Assembly (NCBI GenBank): GCA_017456495.1
Contig: JAFTJI010000223.1
Span: 1 to 42,428 of the forward strand
Direction: 5' to 3'
From: Lentisphaeria bacterium
GTDB lineage: Bacteria; Verrucomicrobiota; Lentisphaeria; Victivallales; UBA1829
Length of the DNA stretch: 42,428 bases
Part shown: positions 15,391 to 26,100 of the stretch, in pieces
Numbering within the stretch: the stretch's first letter is position 1
How the letters are laid out: each line of letters starts with the position of its first letter
Notes under the pieces: model-generated
Databases searched by the model: none
What the model was told of the DNA's origin: nothing
The model's input: the letters and a program-made list of their open reading frames with translations, nothing else
Translations under genes and position numbers: made by a program

Positions 15391-16995
15391 TTACAGATAA
15401 TCGTCGAGAGAATCTTCAATATCCCCGATTCGCAGATCAAGATCTTCAATGGCAGTTTCGTCGAGTTCCGCATCAGTGGAAAGCAATGCCAGAGTGGCGC
15501 GGATATCCTGACGGAGTTCGCCGAGTTTCCGGGCTGCTTTCTTGTCCGAAGCATTGTCTTTCTGAAGATCGGAACAGCGGCTGTTGATTTCCAGCAGACG
15601 CTGCCGCAGCGGAGCTTTCATTGCATCGACGTTGTGAGCATAGATCTCGGTCACATACTCCCAGATATCTTCCGCAAAGTTGAGATAAACAGCTTTCTGC
15701 GCCTCATCCTGGAACTTCAGTTCAAAGAAGGTTCCGTTGACGCGTTCAAACTCAGCAAAATCTTCCATTCCGGATGCCATGGCATCGAAGACAGCCGCGC
15801 GGTATTCCGCTTCCCGGAAGTCTGCACTCAGCTCTTTGCAGATCGCATCCATGGATTCCAGAGAACCGGCAGAGATCGTAAACTGATCCGGTGAAATATC
15901 CCCGGTATCTTCTTTGTGATCGTGTCCGCAGGTACATTCATGATCCTTGTGGTCGTGTCCGCAGGTACATTCATGATCTTTGTGATCGTGTCCGCAGGTA
16001 CATTCATGATCTTTGTGATCGTGTCCGCAACTGCAGGAGTGTTTTTCTTCCTGCTGATCGGGCAGAGAGAAGATATCGCTGTCGTCATCATTATCGGCTG
16101 AGGTCAGGAGCCAGTCCACGCCTTCGCGGCGGAACTCAATGTTCTGCATGAGCGTGTGGTAAGTGTCGATTGCCGGACCGCGCACCTTCCGGAGGTCTGT
16201 TCCATCATCTTCGCCGTAAATATAGGCGTAGAGCATCTGAACGGGAATATCGAAAGAGTCTTTGTAATCCCGGCAGACTTTCCCGAGGAATTTTTCGAAC
16301 TTTTTGATCCATTCCTGAGTATCTTTTGCGGACGGTGCATCCGGGCGGGGTTCGTGTTCCACGCGGAGCGTTCCGTTCATGTAGGAGTCGAGGGTGAACT
16401 TCAGGATATCGCCGTTCCGGACATTATGTTCCTTGTAGAACTGAGAGAAATCGAAAACGGTCTGGCTGAGGCGGAGGGAACCTCTCAAGCCGCCGGCAGC
16501 CATGATTGCCTCGGTGTTATCCTGTTTTTCGGCATAAAACATGTCGATCGTTCCGCCGGGTCCCAGGAGATAGTAAAGATCTTCCACTTTTTCGTAGGAA
16601 GCCTGATACTCTTTCATCGGAATCTTACCGCAGGAAGAGCTGATTTCCAGATCGTCCACAAAGAGTTCGGGGGAGTGAAACGGTTCGAACCGGGCACCGG
16701 GAACGAGGATCCCTTCTTCCAGTTCAAAGGGGCGTGGTTTACAGCGGAAGACCAGACCTTTCAGGTAGCGGTCGAGAACGTAGAAGGTATCGCCATAAAA
16801 GGTTCTGGCGAGTCCGTCATCGGCGCAATCCAGAACGTTCCGGAGCTTCTTTTCCGTCATTTCTTTTTCATCATTATCCTTGGCGGGAAACTTTTCAAAC
16901 AGAAAATCTGCCGCTTCGGAAAAATCGAAACGGTCGCCGCTGAAATTTTTCAGGAACTCGTTTGCTGTCTGTTCGATCTGCTGGAATGATAACAT
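15391..16995 (-). CDS. Unknown 534-aa protein with CGHDHKDHECT tandem repeats
   Basis: I recognise no family. The N-terminal 310 residues look like a soluble mixed alpha/beta domain (motifs GDTFYVLDRYLKGLVF, PFHSPELFVDDLEISSSCG). Residues about 315-365 contain four CGHDH units, three followed by KDHECT, giving alternating Cys/His metal ligands. The C-terminal part (about 370-534) is acidic and helical, ending in a probable coiled coil (LRQRLLEINSRCSDLQKD). There is no signal peptide, so it is probably cytoplasmic. CCGGAGATC precedes the start. It sits 17 bp upstream of the zinc-ribbon gene and 39 bp downstream of truB, which suggests a role near ribosome or RNA maturation or zinc handling; this is inference. 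Confidence 0.8.
   Translation of the reverse strand: MLSFQQIEQTANEFLKNFSGDRFDFSEAADFLFEKFPAKDNDEKEMTEKKLRNVLDCADDGLARTFYGDTFYVLDRYLKGLVFRCKPRPFELEEGILVPGARFEPFHSPELFVDDLEISSSCGKIPMKEYQASYEKVEDLYYLLGPGGTIDMFYAEKQDNTEAIMAAGGLRGSLRLSQTVFDFSQFYKEHNVRNGDILKFTLDSYMNGTLRVEHEPRPDAPSAKDTQEWIKKFEKFLGKVCRDYKDSFDIPVQMLYAYIYGEDDGTDLRKVRGPAIDTYHTLMQNIEFRREGVDWLLTSADNDDDSDIFSLPDQQEEKHSCSCGHDHKDHECTCGHDHKDHECTCGHDHKDHECTCGHDHKEDTGDISPDQFTISAGSLESMDAICKELSADFREAEYRAAVFDAMASGMEDFAEFERVNGTFFELKFQDEAQKAVYLNFAEDIWEYVTEIYAHNVDAMKAPLRQRLLEINSRCSDLQKDNASDKKAARKLGELRQDIRATLALLSTDAELDETAIEDLDLRIGDIEDSLDDYL
15912..16029. repeat. 33-bp tandem repeat encoding CGHDH units
   Basis: A 33-bp unit starts at 15912, 15945, 15978 and 16011; the last is partial. 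The units are nearly identical, with single-base changes between them, so the array has probably expanded recently by slippage or unequal recombination. Confidence 0.9.
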
Positions 16996-17034
16996 ATTTT
17001 TGATCTCCGGTAAAGTTACTGTTTTGCGAACGGA

Positions 17035-17802
17035 TCAGAAGTCGGAAAATTTCTGGATCTTCTGGATTCTGGTGTGGAGGTAGTGGTCCACATAATCGGC
17101 GAGCTGTGCCTGATCCCAGGTCTTCATCTCGTCAATGGTCACAGCCTCTGACAGTTCAAATTCACCGCTCTGGATTCTGTTCAAACGGCTGAGACATGCA
17201 CCGCAGCCCAGCAGTTCGCCCACGTCGGAACAAAGAGTTCTGATGTAAGTTCCCTTAGAACATTTGACCACAAAATCCGCATAAGGCAATTCGATGCGGG
17301 TAAGCTTGATGGATTCGATAGTGACCGGTTTTGCTTCCCGCTCCACTTCGATTCCTTCCCGTGCCAGCGCATAAAGACGTTTGCCGTCTTTTTTGACAGC
17401 GGAGACCATGGGCGGAACCTGTTCGATGTCGCCGAGAAAGTTCATGAACCCTTCCTCCAGTCGTTTGGGAGTGATGGCGGACCAGTCATTCTGCTGAATG
17501 ATCTCACCATCCAAATCCTGGGAATCTGTTACGGTTCCGAGGAGGATCGTTCCTTCGTAAGTCTTATCTTCCCCGCTGAATTTCTGGCTCAGTTTAGTGA
17601 ATTTTCCGATGACGACGACAAGGAGTCCGGTAGCCGCCGGGTCAAGGGTTCCGCAGTGTCCGGCTTTCGGTACATTGAACCGTGCGCGGATGAATGACAC
17701 TACATCGTGACTTGTCCAGTCGGCGGGTTTGTTGACCAGGATGATCCCGCTTTTTTCAAAGGGGGGAAGTCTGTGTTTTCTGGGATTATTTCTCATTTGC
17801 AT
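17035..17802 (-). CDS. truB: tRNA pseudouridine-55 synthase
   Basis: TruB converts U55 to pseudouridine in the T loop of tRNAs. The 255-aa product shows GIILVNKPADWTSHDVV at the N-terminus, the catalytic aspartate in GHCGTLDPAATGLL, the GKFTKLSQ strand, and CSKGTYIRTLCSDVGELLGC of the family core. The start is placed at 17802 because GGA lies five bases before it; the ATG two codons later is also possible. Either start overlaps the end of the DHH phosphoesterase gene (17 or 11 bp), indicating coupling in the nusA operon. The product is slightly short at the C-terminus, lacking a full PUA domain. Confidence 0.94.
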   Translation of the reverse strand: MQMRNNPRKHRLPPFEKSGIILVNKPADWTSHDVVSFIRARFNVPKAGHCGTLDPAATGLLVVVIGKFTKLSQKFSGEDKTYEGTILLGTVTDSQDLDGEIIQQNDWSAITPKRLEEGFMNFLGDIEQVPPMVSAVKKDGKRLYALAREGIEVEREAKPVTIESIKLTRIELPYADFVVKCSKGTYIRTLCSDVGELLGCGACLSRLNRIQSGEFELSEAVTIDEMKTWDQAQLADYVDHYLHTRIQKIQKFSDF

Positions 17803-18769
17803 CAAATTCCATTTGTATCTGTTTGGTGAGGATCTCACCTGCTTCATCGGCTGTTTTTGCCGGAATAAAACCGCCTGCAGCCATTTCATGACCGCCGCCG
17901 TTCAATCTGCGGGCGACTTTTCCTGCGGACCAGGGGGCGTTTTTTGTCCGAAGAGAGAGTTTGTAGCCGCCGGGTTCCTCCCGGAGAAGTGCTGCAAATT
18001 CAACACCGCGGATGTTCCGAACGGCATCAATCAGGTTTTCTGTATTGCGGACATCCACACCGTACTTGGCAAGAAGGGCTTTTGTCAGCACAAACCATGC
18101 TGCTTTTCCGTCAAATGCGGTATGCAGTCCGTTATTCAGAAGATCAGCTTCCAACCGGACCAGTCCGGCATCTCTGTTCAGAAACGCTTCCAGCACGATC
18201 GAATGACGGTCAGCACCCAGCCGGATCAATGCGGCTGCGGCTTCCAATGCTTCCGGAGAGGTGTTGTCAAAGCGGAAACAGCCGGAATCGGTCAGGATCC
18301 CAAGCAGCAGCCGGGTGGCATTTTCTTTGGTGATCGTAAAACCGCAATCGGTGAAGAGGTGATAAAGAGCTTCAGCTGTGGCGCAACATTCCGGACGGAC
18401 CAGTGAAAGATCCGCTTTCTGGGAGTTGTCCGGATGATGATCGATATTGATGACCGGACAAGCGGGAACAAAACCGTCAGCAGCGATCCGTTCCGGGTTG
18501 GAACAGTCCACGATCACAAAAAGTTCCGGCTGAACTCCGGCTGCGCTGCGGATGATATACTCTTCCGGAATAAAGGGGATACAGGCATCCGGCACAGGTT
18601 CAGGAAGAATCCCGACTGCATTATAACCGGCATCTCTGAGGATCCCCGCCGTTGCAGAAACGGAGGAAACGGCATCTCCATCCGGACGGCAATGTGCCGC
18701 AATCAGGATCAAGCCGTTTCCACGGTTTTTTGCACCATCCAAAGCATCACGGAACGCCTGGGGTGTCAT
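17786..18769 (-). CDS. nrnA: DHH/DHHA1 phosphoesterase, NrnA-like oligoribonuclease/pAp phosphatase
   Basis: The 327-aa enzyme carries AAHCRPDGDAVSS (about 24-36), IVDCSNPERI, the DHH box in INIDHHPDNS, and a C-terminal DHHA1 domain with GGGHEMAAGG. NrnA proteins degrade short RNA or DNA fragments and dephosphorylate 3'-phosphoadenosine 5'-phosphate with Mn2+. A place between rbfA and truB is the same as in many Gram-positive and other bacteria. Its start overlaps the rbfA stop (ATGA). The symbol follows family membership; substrate preference is not visible. Confidence 0.88.
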   Translation of the reverse strand: MTPQAFRDALDGAKNRGNGLILIAAHCRPDGDAVSSVSATAGILRDAGYNAVGILPEPVPDACIPFIPEEYIIRSAAGVQPELFVIVDCSNPERIAADGFVPACPVINIDHHPDNSQKADLSLVRPECCATAEALYHLFTDCGFTITKENATRLLLGILTDSGCFRFDNTSPEALEAAAALIRLGADRHSIVLEAFLNRDAGLVRLEADLLNNGLHTAFDGKAAWFVLTKALLAKYGVDVRNTENLIDAVRNIRGVEFAALLREEPGGYKLSLRTKNAPWSAGKVARRLNGGGHEMAAGGFIPAKTADEAGEILTKQIQMEFDANEK

Positions 18770-19140
18770 TTGTTGTTTTCTCCTTCTTCCAGTTCACGGA
18801 GAATGGCAAGAACGCGGTCACCTTCCGCAATATTGTGGTCGGCAACAAAGCGCAGGACGGGCGTATATTTCAGAATCACGTCTCTTGAGACGCAATTCTG
18901 AATGTCGATCCGGCGGCTTTCCAGCAGTTCCAGAGCTTTTTCTTCCAGATTTTCTGCCGCATTTTTGCCCCCGAAAACACTGACGTAAACGGTAGCGTTC
19001 CGCAGGGTGGAGGAGGTATTCACCTTCACCACGGAAATCAGTGCGCCCGGAAGCGAGATACATAATTTTTCCAGAGAGTCTGCGATCTCACGTTTGAGAA
19101 GCGCATTCACTCTTGCGATTCGATCAGGTGTAAAAGGCAT
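18766..19140 (-). CDS. rbfA: 30S ribosome-binding factor A
   Basis: A 124-aa protein with the RbfA outline: RIARVNALLKREIADSLEKL at the N-terminus, then VKVNTSSTLRNATVYVSVFG, and PVLRFVADHNIAEGDRV near the C-terminus (usually PEL-x-F-x-D). RbfA binds the pre-30S subunit and helps fold the 16S 5' region. GGAAGGAAGGGAAA precedes the start. The infB stop is 25 bp upstream and the nrnA start overlaps the stop by four bases. Confidence 0.92.
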   Translation of the reverse strand: MPFTPDRIARVNALLKREIADSLEKLCISLPGALISVVKVNTSSTLRNATVYVSVFGGKNAAENLEEKALELLESRRIDIQNCVSRDVILKYTPVLRFVADHNIAEGDRVLAILRELEEGENNK

Positions 19141-19165
19141 CGTTTCCCTTCCTTCCTGCAGTCAA

Positions 19166-21196
19166 TCAGAGAGTTGCTTTCTTCAGTTCCACATCGTAGA
19201 TCTGAATATGGTCACCGACTTCAAAGTCAAGGAAGTTGTCCAGCTTGATCCCGCATTCCAATCCCTGCTTCACTTCTTTCACATCATCGTGGAAACGACG
19301 CAGAGAACGGACTTCTCCGTTAAAGATCAGTTCGTTGTTACGGAACACACGCGCCTTCGCTCCAACCTTGACAGAACCTTTGTCCACCATACAGCCGCAG
19401 ATCTTGGGACCTTTGGAGAGTTCAAAGATCTGAAGAATACGGGCATCACCAAGGATCTTTTCCCGCTTTTCAGGTTCAAGACGTCCTGCAAGAGCATCCT
19501 GAATATCTTCCAGCAACTCGTAAATGATAGAGTAGAGACGGATCTCGACATTCTCTTTCTTTGCAAGCGCATTGACACCCGGGTTGACGCGGACGTGGAA
19601 CCCGACAACGATACCGCCGGAGGATTTTGCCAGCAGCACATCATTTTCCGTGATGGCACCCACACCGGAGTGGACAACATTCACTGCGATCTTATCGTTG
19701 GGCAGCTTGGTGAAGGATTCGCTGATGGCTTCCACAGAACCGCGGACATCGCCCTTCAGTACCACACAAAGCTGTTTCTTGGCATCTTCATCCATCTTGG
19801 AGAAGAGTTCTTCCAGAGTCGTTCCGCCGGTTGCTTTGGATGAGAGTTCTTCCTGACGTTTCGCATCGGCACGTTTGGCTGCCAGTTCTTTTGCAATGCC
19901 TTCATTTTCACAAACAACCATCCGGGAACCTGCTTCGGGGACACCGGAAAGACCGGCGATCTTCACAGGGGTTGCAGGTCCGGCAGATTTGATGCGCTGT
20001 CCATGAACGTCGATCAGGTTTTTGACCTTTCCGTAGTATTCGCCGCAGAGGATGGGATCGCCGAGTTTGATGGTTCCGCTCTTCACGATAATGTGAGCGG
20101 TGGGACCGAAGCCCTGTTCCAGCTGGGATTCCAGAACGTATGCAAAACCTGCCCGTTTCGGGTCGGCTTTGAGTTCCAGCATTTCGGCTTCCAGAAGAAT
20201 ACGTTCCAGAAGGTCCTCGATTCCTTCACCGGTCTTTGCAGAGACTTTGATGGCTGCGGTTTCACCGCCCCAGTCTTCGCAGGTCAGACCGTTCTGCTGC
20301 ATGTGAAGCAGAACTCTGTCGGGGTCGGCATCGGGGATATCGCACTTGTTGATTGCCACGATGATGGGCACTTTTGCCGCGAGAGCGTGGTTTAATGCTT
20401 CAATTGTCTGAGGCATGAAACCGTCATCGGCAGCCACAACGAGCACGACGATATCGGTGACGTTGGCACCGCGGGCGCGCATCTGGGTAAACGCTTCGTG
20501 TCCCGGGGTATCGACGAATGTAATGGTTTTTCCGTTGAGCTGCGCTACGGAAGCACCGATGTTCTGGGTGATCCCGCCTGCTTCGCCGCCTGCCACGTTT
20601 GTCTTACGGATCCGGTCCTGCAGAGAGGTTTTCCCGTGGTCAACGTGCCCCATGAAGGTAACGATAGGAGAACGGGGCTTGAGATCGTCGGGATTTCCGG
20701 GAGCGATTGCCGCATCTTCGGGGGCGATTTCTTCCGCATCAGCTTTTGCAGAAGCGGCTTCAGCCTTGGAACCGATGTGGAGCGTGATTCCGCATTTTTT
20801 AGCGAATTCCACAGCCACATCGGGATCGACGGACTGATTGATAGAAGCAAGCACGTTCATCATCATGAGTCCGGAAACGACTTCGTTGGGGCGTTTTCCG
20901 AGAGCTTCTGCCAATGCCTTGACGATGATCGGCGGAGCCATAGTGACTTCAGCGGGTGATGCGCCCTTGGAAGAAACGTTCTGTCCCTTGCCGGGTTTTC
21001 CTTTCTTTCCGCCTTTCATCTTTTCCTGAAATTCGGAAATAATAACTTCGACCAGCTCGATCTCGTCCTGGGGGATCGCGGAGGATGCACCGGTGATACT
21101 TTCATATCCCTGTTCCTGGAGTTCTTTTACGATATCTTTCGGGGACAAGCCGTATTTACCGGCGAGATCCTTTACTTTCAAAGTTTTTGCTGCCAT
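19166..21196 (-). CDS. infB: Translation initiation factor IF-2
   Basis: The 676-aa GTPase delivers fMet-tRNA to the 30S P site. An IF2_N domain (about 1-55, [18 protein letters not shown]) is followed by a short basic linker and a second IF2_N-like helix bundle (about 88-140). The G domain has GHVDHGKT (183-190), [20 protein letters not shown] and SAKTGEG. Domain II and the C-terminal IF2 domains follow, ending in [19 protein letters not shown]. The linker between the N-terminal domains and the G domain is much shorter than in E. coli (890 aa). It is flanked by nusA and rbfA in the classical order. Confidence 0.96.
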   Translation of the reverse strand: MAAKTLKVKDLAGKYGLSPKDIVKELQEQGYESITGASSAIPQDEIELVEVIISEFQEKMKGGKKGKPGKGQNVSSKGASPAEVTMAPPIIVKALAEALGKRPNEVVSGLMMMNVLASINQSVDPDVAVEFAKKCGITLHIGSKAEAASAKADAEEIAPEDAAIAPGNPDDLKPRSPIVTFMGHVDHGKTSLQDRIRKTNVAGGEAGGITQNIGASVAQLNGKTITFVDTPGHEAFTQMRARGANVTDIVVLVVAADDGFMPQTIEALNHALAAKVPIIVAINKCDIPDADPDRVLLHMQQNGLTCEDWGGETAAIKVSAKTGEGIEDLLERILLEAEMLELKADPKRAGFAYVLESQLEQGFGPTAHIIVKSGTIKLGDPILCGEYYGKVKNLIDVHGQRIKSAGPATPVKIAGLSGVPEAGSRMVVCENEGIAKELAAKRADAKRQEELSSKATGGTTLEELFSKMDEDAKKQLCVVLKGDVRGSVEAISESFTKLPNDKIAVNVVHSGVGAITENDVLLAKSSGGIVVGFHVRVNPGVNALAKKENVEIRLYSIIYELLEDIQDALAGRLEPEKREKILGDARILQIFELSKGPKICGCMVDKGSVKVGAKARVFRNNELIFNGEVRSLRRFHDDVKEVKQGLECGIKLDNFLDFEVGDHIQIYDVELKKATL

Positions 21197-21220
21197 ATTT
21201 CATACTCCGATCTTCCTGCG

Positions 21221-22558
21221 TCAGGATTTTGACTGTGCAATTTTGTCGAGGATGACGGAAGCATCTTCACTGGAGAGACCTTTGATCGCTCTGAGATCTT
21301 CTTCGGGGAGTTCGCTCAGTCCTTCAAGGGAGAGGAATCCGTTGGAGACCAGCAGTTCAGCGGTTTCGACGGAAACCCCCAGAACGCTGGAAAGTTCTTC
21401 TGTTCTGCGCTGCTTTTCTTCGGCAAAATCATCGGCATTTTCATTGTTTTCATCCACCAGGATCAAATTGATCTTCCAATCACCGCCGATGAGTTTCTGT
21501 GCCAGACGGATGTTTTGAGCCTTCTTGCCGAATGCAAGACGGGAGTTTTCACTGTCGACATAGAAATGAATGGTTGCTGAGGAATAATCCACGTCGATCT
21601 TTTCTGCTTTTGCCGGATGGAGAGCGTTGGAAACATAACGTGCGAGATCATCGGAGAAGGGGATGATATCCACGCGTTCACCGTTGAGTTCATTTGTGAT
21701 GTTTTTAACACGCATACCGCGCATACCGACACATGCGCCGACGGGGTCGACTCTGGGATCATTGCTTCTGACAGCCAGTTTGGAGCGGCTGCCTGCATCA
21801 CGGGAGATAGAGACGATTTCCACGATCCCATCATGGATTTCGGAAACTTCCCGTTCAAAAAGCTTTCTGACAAATTCGCGGGAGGCTCTGGAGAGGATCA
21901 GACCGTCTTCCTTGTTTTCTCTGCCGCGTTCTTTGTTGTCTTTTTCTTTATTCGCGATTCTGAGCAGAAGCGCATTGATGCGGTCGCCGGGCATGTACTG
22001 TTCGCTGGGAACCTTTTCTCTTGCCGGGATCATTGCTTCTGCTTTCTGCAAATCCACAATGATGTTTCCATGCTCATACCGTCTGACGGTACCGCTGACG
22101 ATTTCGCCGACCTGATCCTTGAACTCATCTTCGATGGTCTGCTTTTCAGCTTTGCGGATCTCCTGAAGGATCGCCTGCTTTGCAGTCTGTGCAACGATTC
22201 GCCCGAAGTCTTTCGGAGTGATCTCCATTCTGAGTTGTTCGCCGACCTTTACGGAAGGATCGAACTGGACAGCTTCCTGGAGAGTAATCTGTTCATCAGC
22301 TTTGTCTTTTACCTTTTCCTTGCCTTCTCTGTCCTTTTCGACATAGGTATCAATGGCATCCACGACATCATAGATCGCAACGACACGGATGGAACCGTTG
22401 CTGCGGTTCAGCTTTGCTTCCACATTTTTTGCTCTGCGGTCCAAATTTTTCTGACAGGTTGCTGCAAGAGCTTTTTCCACAGCATTGACAAGCTGTTCCT
22501 TGCTGATGCCGCGTTCCTGCTCGATGTACTCGAGAACTGCTAAAAGTTCGTGATTCAT
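21221..22558 (-). CDS. nusA: Transcription termination/antitermination protein NusA
   Basis: The 445-aa product has a NusA N-terminal RNA-polymerase-binding domain (about 1-130), an S1 domain (VGEIVSGTVRRYEHGNIIVDL, about 150-165 on), and two KH domains. GACVGMRGMRVKNITNELNGERVDIIPF marks the first KH domain and the conserved NusA signature. One helix-hairpin-helix unit closes the protein (VSVETAELLVSNGFLSLEGL). GTGGAGGGTAAAAT precedes the start. It binds the polymerase and controls pausing, termination and rRNA antitermination. No rimP gene precedes it, unlike the usual operon. Confidence 0.96.
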   Translation of the reverse strand: MNHELLAVLEYIEQERGISKEQLVNAVEKALAATCQKNLDRRAKNVEAKLNRSNGSIRVVAIYDVVDAIDTYVEKDREGKEKVKDKADEQITLQEAVQFDPSVKVGEQLRMEITPKDFGRIVAQTAKQAILQEIRKAEKQTIEDEFKDQVGEIVSGTVRRYEHGNIIVDLQKAEAMIPAREKVPSEQYMPGDRINALLLRIANKEKDNKERGRENKEDGLILSRASREFVRKLFEREVSEIHDGIVEIVSISRDAGSRSKLAVRSNDPRVDPVGACVGMRGMRVKNITNELNGERVDIIPFSDDLARYVSNALHPAKAEKIDVDYSSATIHFYVDSENSRLAFGKKAQNIRLAQKLIGGDWKINLILVDENNENADDFAEEKQRRTEELSSVLGVSVETAELLVSNGFLSLEGLSELPEEDLRAIKGLSSEDASVILDKIAQSKS

Positions 22559-22599
22559 ATTTTACCCTCCACTTTTCCCTGTTGGATTATTTCCTGTTA

Positions 22600-22626
22600 A
22601 AACAATGACGGCGGGAGAACCCGCCG
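22600..22626 (-). terminator. Hairpin after rpsT
   Basis: CGGCGGG (22609-22615) pairs with CCCGCCG (22620-22626) around AGAA. Read leftward the stem is followed by GTCATTGTTTT, a weak T-run, so partial read-through into nusA is likely. Confidence 0.6.
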
Positions 22627-22703
22627 ACATAAACAACACCGTTTCCGGTATTGACAAGACTGTTGCCGGAAGTTCCCCTCCGGCGTTCATTGAGGAGAAC
22701 CTC

Positions 22704-22994
22704 TTATTCTGCAGCGACCGCTTTGCCGGCGGTTGCAACAAGAGCAGCAAGACGTGCTTTCTTACGGCTTGCGGTGTTCTTGTGAAGAGTTCCGTACTTG
22801 ACAGCTTTGTCAAGAATGGAGTACTGCTTCTGCAACAGTTCTGCAGCTGCTTCTTTGGTTCCTTCTGCAACAGCAGCTCTGAGCTTCTTCTCTGCTGTCC
22901 AGAGTGCACTGCGCACAGATTTATTTTTCAGTCTGACGCGTTCGCTCTGTTTGAACGTCTTGACAGCGGACTTTCTAACTTCCTTCTTAGGCAT
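22704..22994 (-). CDS. rpsT: 30S ribosomal protein S20
   Basis: A 96-aa, lysine- and arginine-rich, wholly helical protein that binds 16S rRNA in the body of the 30S subunit. SERVRLKNKSVRSALWTAEKK and VKYGTLHKNTASRKKARLA are the characteristic S20 segments. The start at 22994 gives the expected MPKKEVRKSA beginning and has GAAAGGATTC just upstream; a longer frame would add ten residues with no ribosome site. Its own promoter lies upstream. Confidence 0.95.
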   Translation of the reverse strand: MPKKEVRKSAVKTFKQSERVRLKNKSVRSALWTAEKKLRAAVAEGTKEAAAELLQKQYSILDKAVKYGTLHKNTASRKKARLAALVATAGKAVAAE

Positions 22995-23043
22995 TTTGAA
23001 TCCTTTCAATTTTAAAAAATGCAATTAGTCATGTTAAACATAT

Positions 23044-23072
23044 ACTATACATGCACTTTTCCAATTTTGCAA
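23044..23072 (-). promoter_or_regulatory. Promoter of rpsT
   Basis: Read leftward, TTGCAA (23067-23072) and TATAGT (23044-23049) are separated by 17 bp, about 50 bp before the S20 start codon. Confidence 0.6.
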
Positions 23073-23134
23073 ATCAGTTTTTAAACTATTTTTTTACCTT
23101 TTCCCGTGTAAACTGAAAAAAAATGCAAAATTTT

Positions 23135-23166
23135 ACTTCCGGAAAGACTTTTTCTCTCCGGAAAGT
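23135..23166 (-). terminator. Probable terminator of the 1254-aa glycosidase gene
   Basis: An imperfect stem centred on CCGGA / TCCGG (one bulge, one mismatch) lies 28 bp after the stop; read leftward it is followed by AAAATTTTGCATTTTTTTTC. Confidence 0.5.
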
Positions 23167-23193
23167 GCATGTCCTCTTCTTCTCAAAAAACGG

Positions 23194-26100
23194 TCACTCT
23201 CCAATCTGGATCAGGGAGAAGTTATATCCCCTGACCTTCCAGTTTTTCAGATCCTGTGCCGTCAATTTCTTTCCGGTGCGGATATCTTTTATCACCGCTC
23301 CGGCAGGGATACCGAGTGCTTCGTAATTCACGCCCAGTTGTACCGTCTGCTCCTTTTTATTCTTATTCACAATCACTGCCATGGCGCGTTTGCCAATGGT
23401 ATAAACACTGATATAGATATTTTTCCCGGTAGATCCCACCATGAACTGTTTCCGGTAAGAGTGGAACTTCAGCGCAGGATCCTGCCAGCCGAACGCATCC
23501 AGTTTCTTGTACAGATTGTTCACATAAGTCATATCCATCCAGAGGTTCCAGATAAGAGAGTCATGCAGCAGGGCAAGCGCAAGAACCTGATCGTTGTAAT
23601 CTTTGTTCAGACGGTGTTCTTTCGGACCGGTTCTGCCCAGATTCGGAAGAAGCATCGGAACAACCCCGGAACTGTGCAGATAGTAGATCTGATACGCATC
23701 CATACCGTAATGTTCCAGATAGTTGCTGTTGCCGATCAGCTCGGTTTCCAGCTCTTCGCCGGAACACTGGAAGTCCACAAAAGCGTTGATCGGTGCGCTG
23801 GTTCTTGCTGACATGTGCGCCCAGAGATAGTTCTTTTTCTGGTCTCTGCCCTGTGCGTGAAGCAGCGTGTAAAGACGCTTCATGTAATTTCTCATGGCGC
23901 GGATCGGGAAGGTGAGTTTCTGATTCCCCTGTTCGTCAATATAACCGCAGCCGTGAAGTTCATTGGCACAGTTGTAGGCTCCAAGACTGTCAACATACAC
24001 GCACTGCAGACTGCCGTGTTTGATATGATCGTCGATCTGCCATACGATATAATCTGTAAAGCTGGATGCCGGACACTGGGGGTAAACATTGTAGGGGTTC
24101 CGCCACTCTTTCCGGAAAATCTTGTATTCAGTCGCTTCGGGGCTGACAAGGAAGGGATTCAGATAGAGAGAAAGTTCAGCCCCTCTGTCACGGAACCGCT
24201 TGACTTCTTTCCGGAACGCTTCCATAGAGGTATGTTCCGGAGTAAAGAACCCGCCGCTGCCGGGATATTTCTTTATTTTGGGATCAATGGTCCACGGGTG
24301 CGCGATTGTAAAGGGATCAAAGAACCAGACTCTCCAGGTACGGAACTGGGGCGGTGTGGGCTTTACCGGGTTGGCTTCGATCCCGAACTCCAACAGGAAC
24401 TTCTTGCCGGAAAGTTTTGTCGGCTTGTCAACAAAACGAACCTGCCAGAGAACATTTTTACCTTTTCTCTGAATACGGAATGCCGCTTTGGTGTCTTTGT
24501 TCCGCCAATACTGGAAGGATTCTGTCACGAATGTGAGACCGATATCCATATTTCCGAGCCAGACAGACGGAATCTGTTTGAGTGTCAGGCTTTCTCCGAG
24601 TTTTCCGACATAATTTTCGCGGGAGAAGAAGTGCGCATTGTAAAAGTCCGCAACAGAAGCGGGCATTTCCATTTCGAGGAAAAGTTCTTCCAGTGTACCG
24701 GAATTTTTGCTGAGATCCAGCGTGTACCAGAGGAAACCGTCATACTCCAGCGTAACAGTTCCGCTGAGAGAGACTCCCCCGGAAGAAGCTGTGAAGTTCA
24801 TAATCGTCTGTTCGCCGTTCTCTTTGACTTTCTTGAACTTGAAGTTGCGGAAAACGATATTTTTGCCGTTCATTTTTGCACGGAAAACCGGCTTTGCGGC
24901 AAACAGCGGAACGTTCTGTGAAGTGATCTGTTCCGGAAGAAGTGCGGACCCGAAAACATGATTTCTGCCAATGACGGAAAGGGTGTTTCCATTCCGTTTG
25001 ATCGGGGTGTACGGATAAGGGATCCCGGTCATACCCGGCTTTTCTTTCAACCATTTCGGGGTGCCGATGTGCTTGTATTTTTCAGAGACTTTCATCAACT
25101 CTTTTCCGGCGGCATCCCGGAAGATAAATTCCAGAACACAATCCCCGGCAGGGAACTGCTTCAGATCAAAACTGCCTGCAACCATGTCTTTTGCTTTGAT
25201 GACAGTGCTGATCTGCTTGCCGGAAACATGGCGCAGTGTCACCGTCGTTGCAGCAGTTTTTGCAAGGGCAAAATGACTCTTCAAGTCGGCAGTATAAATG
25301 AGTTTGGATTCAGAAAGGTTCGTTTCTGTTGTGATCTTGACGTCATCCTTGAACACCAGCGGGAGATCCTGACGGTAAATCAGATTTCCGGCGGCATCGG
25401 TCATGGTCACGCGGACGACTCCGGAACGGAATCCGGAAAGCGGGTCGGTATGATTTACAACTGCCGAAGCTCCGGCTGGAATTGTTTTGACATAGGAACG
25501 AACCGTACCTTTTTTGCCGTCGTTCGGGAGATTTTCGATTCTGACAGTAACGTTCTGAGCCTTTACGGAACGGTTGAAAATTTCCGCTTTCAGGTCAAGT
25601 TTCCGTTCAAAAAGCTGGGCATAATCCACGGAGAGCCGCGCGAAACAGCCTTTCCCGGTCATGCGGAACTTTCCGAAATAGGCACTGAACGGCATTGCGG
25701 AGGGAGAGACGGAGGAGAAAAGAATATCCGGTTCCACCTGGCGGTCACGGCAGAAGTTGAAGTCCCACATCTTTCCTTCTCTGAAAGAACTTTCAAAATC
25801 GGAAATGGGGATCGTCAATTCACAGATCCACTGTCCTTCATAGAGACCGTTGCGGACTTTCCAGTTTCCGTTCCACTCTTTTCTGGAGTTGCGGGCATCA
25901 TAGATCGCACCGTTGTAGTTGACGATCGTCTGGTAATTTCCCTGTTTCATTTCCGGCGGACGGAGAAAGAATTCAAAGGCATCATCCATATAAACGGCAC
26001 CGTCGCGGTCTTTGATTTTATTGACCAGCTGAGTTGCGCCGGGGATTTTTGCCACTACGCAGAAGTAGAAGTTTTTTGCATCCATACCGGCATAGACTTC

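Noticed and set aside
15912-16029. A CRISPR-like array, because of the 33-bp units
   Set aside because: The units are contiguous, in frame and encode CGHDH repeats of a protein; there are no spacers.
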